Below, piece by piece: positions 58,919 through 64,000 of a DNA stretch of 64,000 nt (position 1 is its first letter; each line of letters begins with the position of its first letter). The notes under the pieces are model-generated. The model was not told the origin of the DNA. It saw only the letters and a program-made list of their open reading frames with translations, and did not search any database. Source of the DNA: Voacanga thouarsii (Eukaryota > Streptophyta > Magnoliopsida > Gentianales > Apocynaceae); assembly GCA_026120185.1 (NCBI GenBank), contig JANUWF010001719.1, forward strand, positions 1,984,001-2,048,000, given 5' to 3'. The translations under genes and the position numbers were made by a program.

Positions 58919-60120
58919 GTGATCACCTATCACTCATAGGGAATAACCACCCATCACTCACAGGGATTTATGTATGTAAATTTTAATATGTTATTTTTAT
59001 ATATGTGTAACTCTTGTAATATTTGATAGAATTGGATGCATACAATAGACAATCACGAGGTTGACTTTTTTGACAAATTCTTAAGTCTCATTTTAAAATA
59101 TCTCAACTATCTACCTAAATTGAGAATTTTTTATTAAGTAATATGGAATTACATATTAGTATTTTTACTATTTAGCACATAAGATATGTTCGGGTTCTTA
59201 GATTCTAAACAACACAACCCCCCTCTCCCCGCGGCAACACTTATATTTTGCTAATCGATTTAAAAGATATATTGAACATACATTGTAGTCGGTTAAATGG
59301 CAAATTATAATAACTAAACTATTGGAAGTTTAAATTTTAAGTATTTAAATTGAAAATTATGACTCAAATCACTAGAATTGGTGGTGAGCAATGTTTGTAA
59401 AAATATATTATGTGGAGAATGTCATGAGACATTGGTTACTTATTAAGTTATTTATTTGTCTACTTAAGCTTTAATAAAAAGGCCGTGAATGTTACTGTGT
59501 TGTCACATAACCAAGTTAGCAAAATCACTACTACTAACATCTGTTCCTATTTTTTTACAGTAAATGATGAAAACCATCAAATGTTGTACGAAAATAGTAT
59601 CTTATGTACCCTATTTTGTTGTTAAGCCAATTATGGAAAAGGAAAAGATATTGCATCCATGAAATGCTATTACTATAGTTTCTTCAGAAACACAAATTTC
59701 CATGCATTGCCCATTTCTTTTTTCTCATGTAAAAGGCAAGAAATACAAAGAAAAATCAACTCTATTGTAAGTGAAAAATAAATATTCAGCCCAAAATATA
59801 GTTAATTACTTAGTGAAAATTGAAAAATTGAAGAAAAAAAATCATACCCTTTTTCATAGTAAAAGCTTTAATTGAGTTTCAACTAATTGAAAATGTAAAG
59901 AAATTCAATGGAAAACAGGCCGGCAGTGGCTTGAAAAGCTCACAGTGGCGAACTCAGGTGGTGGCGAAAAAATTGGCTGAAGGTAAAAGAGAGAAAAAGA
60001 GAAGACATGAAAGCTTTTGTGTCCGAACTAATTTATTGAAAAGGACCGAGTTTCTGCAATTAAATGAGGGAATTGAAATGTTGAAAAACGATGAAAGAAA
60101 TGGAGGGTGTTCATATTTTT
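58919..60120. other. CACTA-2 right interior, no gene seen
   Basis: AT-rich, probably 5' region of the transposase unit. The 66-codon frame at 59931-60131 is Lys/Arg-rich with no recognisable family. Confidence 0.5.
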
Positions 60121-60129
60121 ATCTTTTGT

Positions 60130-60829
60130 GAGGGAAGAAAGCCCTCGATAATCCCTTTCCATTTGCGAGGGATTACCAAGGGAAGATAGTTACTAATTAA
60201 ATTTTATTTAATATCTTCAAAATATTAAAACATTTAAATGGTAATCACTCGCTTAATTTTGAAAGATTATCGACAGTTAACTTCCCTCGGTAATCCCTTG
60301 CTCTTGGTAATACCAAGGAATATTGGTTTTAATTTAATATTAAATATCACAATAATACGTTACTCGGTAATCACTCGAAATTGATTTGCAAGTGATCACC
60401 GACGGCTACATATTCTTCTTGATTTTAAGATTTTAGAAACTAATTTTTTATAATATAAATACATGTATACTACACTATCAATGTTGTTTTAAACATATTT
60501 ATTTCATAACATCTACCATATATTCACGGATCAATAGCTTATAATCATCAATGACCAAGTCATCCATCTATATAGTTTTGGTCATTCAAAGTACAACTAG
60601 TGCTTCGTGTCATATACATATACCGTGCATAATAAAAAATATCGATTGATAATGTTACATTACATTGCACATAACGAAATTTTGTACACACACACACACA
60701 CACCCACACACCCATATATACATACATACATACATATTTGTGTCCATGTTGTATTACGGTGTAACATATAGTTTGTCAGATGTAGAATCAGTTATGCCTA
60801 TATTAATACACATTTCCACCCCAAAAGTG

Positions 60830-60871
<42 letters not shown>

Positions 60872-61555
60872 CCTAGAATGAACATTAGGTGTTAAAATAT
60901 AATATAAAACTTGAAGAACGGAAAAATTGTAAAAATTCACTCAGAGAACCATCGCTAATTAGCAAGGGCTTTGCAGGGGGAAAAATAAAAATTTAAATTA
61001 TAATAGTTTACCTCAATTTTTTGAATCACTCAATAATCCCTCGCACATTTTGCATGGGATTACCAAGGGATTACATAGAATGCAGTATTCCCTCAGCAGA
61101 CCCTCGATAATCTTGGGTGAGATTTCCATATCCGTTGCTATGGCCTCGCTATATCACCAAGGGATTAGTTGTGATCTCATTTTCAAAAAATCTACACAAA
61201 CAAAATGTGCATCGACAATCTATGGCTAAATTACCGAGGGATTAGTGAGAAAATAGGAAATTCGCATTGGCCAATTTTCTCTCTTTGCAAAGACACGAAA
61301 TCCCTCGATAATTTACAGAGAAATTACCGAGTGATTATTGAGAGAAGTAACATTTTGAAATCTAAAAAGTTGGCCATTAATAATCCCTCGATGATTTACA
61401 AGGGAATTTTTACTGTAGGTAATCCGTCGCAAATTTGGGATGGATTTGCAACATCTAGTCAAACTTTATTTTTTTGTATCTAATCCGTCAGATGTCCCTT
61501 TCTAATTAGTGAGGGCTTTTCTCCCTCACTAGCTTCTGTCGGTATTCTATATTTT
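60130..61555. repeat. CACTA-2 right subterminal repeats
   Basis: Many copies in both orientations of a motif like CCCTCGGTAATCCCTTG / GAGGGATTACCAAGGGAT, denser towards the end. In CACTA elements such repeats bind transposase. CA and AT microsatellites lie within at 60687-60712 and 60834-60866. Confidence 0.8.
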
Positions 61556-61565
61556 TCTTGTAGTG

Positions 61566-62200
61566 GATGAAAGATAGGATGAATTAATCTTGAAGGTGAA
61601 ATTCTTTTGCAAAGTAATTAATATATCTATTTTAAATTTAGATGCACATTATATTGTATGAATAGAAAGAGCATGCCATCAACAGGAAGCAATTATAGTT
61701 AAGCATCACTATAAAGCTGATATTTTAGTATTGTTATCGATACTCAATTGCAAGAGTTGAATAGCAAATTCAATTATCATACAGTAGAATTGCTAATTTG
61801 TTTTTTAGCTTTAGATTCAAGGTAGATGCGGGAATCATTTAGGATTGACGATATTTACAAGTTGGTTGAAAAGTTCTATCCCAAAGACTTTATTAAATGT
61901 GAGATGGTACAACTAAGATTGCAATTTAAACATTTTCATCATATGATACAAATTTCTAGTTTTGAAAAATTGTCTACTATATCTGAATTGTGTCAATAAA
62001 TGGTCATAACAAGGAAGTTAAAATTTATCTACTTATATATTGTGTGGTAACTCTAATTCTTACTCTTCTAGTTTCTATAACTACTGCAACACGATCTTTT
62101 TCAGTTATAAATATAGGAAAGACCAAATTTCAAAATAAGATGAAAGATAATTTTCTATCAGAATGTTTGATGATATATATTTAAAAGAAAATTGAAAAAA
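61566..62200 (+). pseudogene. hAT transposase, C-terminal part with dimerisation domain
   Basis: Reading resumes after CACTA-2 with a duplicated GAT. Traces ILNLDAHYIV and ACHQQE, then SFRIDDIYKLVEKFYPKDF, LSTISELCQ and, in the frame 61990-62184, LILTLLVSITTATRSFSVIN and NKMKDNFLSECLMIYI: the hAT C-terminal dimerisation domain. Stops occur at several places. The fit to the part before CACTA-2 (LIQELRD then D) shows the two were one gene. Confidence 0.9.
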
Positions 62201-62354
62201 AAATTTAGTATAGATTCACTAATAGATTTATATTTTGAGACTATTTTGATATAGTTTAATTTATTATTTTCATAAATTATTGAATATATCAAATTTAGTT
62301 TAGTTTGTCATTGGCCTCCCAATAAGCCAGTCCTGCGTCCGTGCTAGTGAAGAG

Positions 62355-62896
62355 TATGAAGTTTTTTTTATTGGTGAATAGAGATGGGAAACTTTGTGTC
62401 ATATGGCTGATTGAGCCAATCTTGGAATAAGTACTGGTGGTTCAAAATTAGGAATGAGAACTTCCATGGAGAGCATTAGCATCTTATGCTGAAAGTGTCT
62501 CATGCTCCACCATTTTCTCTGTCTTTCCCTATTAACTTTAAAAAAGGCTAAAGGAAAACAACTTCAAGGCCCCAAATCGTAGACAAATACTGCAAGCCCC
62601 AAATCCTTGATAGTGTTGCCCATGAGGTGCAATCATATAATATTTTGTTTTTGAAAATTCAAATCACAGGAACAACTAATCTTTTTTTGTGATTTTTTTT
62701 TTTTTGGGTTACTTAGTTTCTTCATAAAATGGAAACTTTCCTTTTTTTATAGTATTTTACACCAAGCTCTACAATATTTTGTCTGTTACATTCAAAACTT
62801 AAAAGATGAGTTAAAAGGAAAATGAATGATTGCAGTGATTGAGCTATGAAGCAAGCTAATTTAATTCCCATTGATTTCTTGAACTTTATTTATATT
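62355..62896. other. Spacer between hAT and CACTA-3
   Basis: AT-rich, no gene or repeat recognised. Confidence 0.5.
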
Positions 62897-62929
62897 TACT
62901 ACAGAAAAATTTATGTTTGTGACGGCCAA

Positions 62930-63610
62930 AAACCGTCGCAAATCGAGTCTGCGACAGTTTTGGCCATCGCAAACAATGGTGTCGCTATTTGTGATGGCCA
63001 AGACAAACCGTCACTATTTGAGACGGTTTTTGCGAGGGCAACAAAAAATTGTCACAATTTGCGACAGTTTTGCGAGGGTTTTGGGACGAGTATTTTTTAT
63101 CAAAGTTTGACAAAATCGAAAATTTTCTACAGTTTTGCAACGAAATACATAAGTCTGTCACAAAATCTTCGCAAATTGCGACGATCTTTTTACATTAAAG
63201 AAATTTGTCCTCACAAAATTGTCACAAATTACGAGGGTTTTGCGAGGGAATTTTTCACCCCAAGACGTGGCCCTCGCAAAATCGTCACAATTTATCGTCA
63301 TTTTGCAAGGGAATTTTGGACCCCACGACGTGACCCTCACAAAACCGTCACAATTTGTGACAGTTTTGTAAGGGATTTTTGGACCCCAAGATTTGGCCCT
63401 CGCAAAATCGTTGCTATTTGCGAGGGATATAATCGTCTCAATTTGTAAGGATTTTTCAAGGGTTTTTTTTTATCTTGCAAAATTGTCGCAGTTTGTGAGG
63501 GTTTTGCGATGGATATATTACAGGAATCGTGGCACTCACAAAACCGTCACAATTTGCGACAAATTTTTCTAGCCCTTGCTAAATCGTCCCAAATTGCGAG
63601 GATTTTGAGA
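62930..63610. repeat. CACTA-3 subterminal repeats
   Basis: About fifteen degenerate copies of GCAAAACCGTCACAATTTGCGACGGTTTTGCGAGG-like pairs in both orientations. Related in style to, but different in sequence from, those of CACTA-1 and CACTA-2. Confidence 0.8.
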
Positions 63611-63877
63611 TGAATTTTTTTAAATTTTCCAATATTACATTTATTTTAAATTATCAACTCCCTGTAAATTAATTCTGAAACACTACACAAACAAATTTCA
63701 AAACTATGTTCATAACCTCAAAAATAATTTAAAAAACTGAAACTAAGCACACATAAATATAATTAAAATACTGAAACTTAATATAATATAAATACATAGT
63801 AAGTATCTAAAAAAGTAAAATAATTTACAAAAATAAGTAGCAGTGTATAAAGAATATAGAAATAAATATAACAAAGT

Positions 63878-64000
63878 CTATGTAACTAAAGAAGGAGCAG
63901 CGTTAGAAGGGGGTGGAAGAGGGGAACCAAAGCCCCTACGTGGTCCTGGGTGCTTATCAGCTGGATCAAATACATCGTCTGAAGGTGATGACAGAAACAG
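63878..64000 (-). CDS. 3' end of a CACTA-3 gene (partial)
   Basis: 40 codons open from the window edge to a TAG at 63878-63880, reading LFLSSPSDDVFDPADKHPGP, then a Pro/Gly-rich end (SPLPPPSNAAPSLVT). Acidic plus Pro-rich C-termini occur in CACTA second-gene products, and its position just inside the subterminal repeats fits. It may also be a captured gene end. Confidence 0.5.
   Translation of the reverse strand: MFLSSPSDDVFDPADKHPGPRRGFGSPLPPPSNAAPSLVT

Larger units (their letters stand above)
47334..61565 (-). mobile_element. CACTA-2: 14.2 kb CACTA element inside hAT transposase
   Basis: Ends CACTACAAAAAAAAA and, inverted, CACTACAAGAAAAATA. The target duplication is GAT (47331-47333 and 61566-61568), the correct 3 bases. 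It contains a TNP2-type transposase on the minus strand (51010-56260), a candidate second gene exon, and subterminal repeats at both ends. Without the two solo LTRs it is about 10.5 kb, a normal size for an autonomous CACTA. The transposase is full of stops and shifts. Confidence 0.93.
62897..64000. mobile_element. CACTA-3: left end of a third CACTA element
   Basis: TACTACAGAAAAATTTATG (a CACTA end with C to T in the first base) is followed by subterminal repeats of the GTGACGGCCAAAAACCGTCG / TTTGCGACAGTTTTGCGAGGG type to about 63610, then 240 bases of AT-rich DNA and a gene end. The element runs off the window. The 200-codon frame over the repeats (62846-63448) is an artefact of the repeated motif. 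Confidence 0.75.

Noticed and set aside
62846..63448. 200-codon frame at the right end
   Set aside because: Covers CACTA-3 subterminal repeats; the residues repeat with the DNA motif (PHKIVT, PRKIVT) and match no family.

Overview
This 64 kb window is AT-rich plant nuclear DNA, most likely from a eudicot. The evidence is plant-type Ty1/copia and Ty3/gypsy-like LTR retrotransposons primed by initiator-Met tRNA, CACTA (En/Spm) elements with TNP2-type transposase, a plant hAT element, and TA-flanked Stowaway-like MITEs. I find no intact host gene, no tRNA or rRNA gene and no CRISPR array. The window reads as deeply nested, mostly decayed intergenic heterochromatin. Species cannot be named from the sequence.

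Layout. (1) 61-7103: a long terminal-inverted-repeat element (MULE-like) carrying a possible captured gene fragment and split by a 5.4 kb Copia element (Copia-A, 565-5966, TSD TCAAA, minus strand). (2) 8690-23015: a decayed MITE holds a Stowaway-like MITE (8923-9211) and a solo LTR (9216-22963, TSD GTACT). The solo LTR is split by a minus-strand Copia of the same family (Copia-B, 10195-22055), whose gag is split by a 2.6 kb CACTA element (CACTA-1, 15872-18443, TSD GAG) made mostly of tandem hairpin repeats. (3) 23217-24718: four MITEs nested inside one another. (4) 24897-25957: a 3' fragment of a gypsy-like LTR element between 26-base direct repeats. (5) 26590-32890: a Copia gag remnant (Copia-C) whose LTR is split by a gag-protease-only LTR element (28455-32890) without reverse transcriptase or integrase. 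(6) 32895-38618: low-information DNA with a MITE, microsatellites, a possible SINE and two short coding-like stretches. (7) 38619-45620: a degenerate Copia (Copia-D) with a Sirevirus-like Copia (40671-43263, TSD GTATG) inside its RT. (8) 46574-62346: a hAT element (8-bp TSD GTGAAGAG) whose transposase is split by a 14.2 kb CACTA element (CACTA-2, TSD GAT). The TNP2 gene of CACTA-2 is split by a solo LTR (TSD CTTAA), and a second solo LTR (TSD GAGGA) lies upstream of TNP2. (9) 62897 to the window end: the first 1.1 kb of a third CACTA element (CACTA-3) with the 3' end of a minus-strand gene.

The genes do not form a cellular pathway. Each set belongs to a transposon: gag, protease, integrase, RT and RNase H for the retroelements, and transposases for the DNA elements. 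Almost all carry stops, frameshifts or deletions, so most copies would need help from elsewhere to move. The matched target-site duplications give a clear relative order of insertion.
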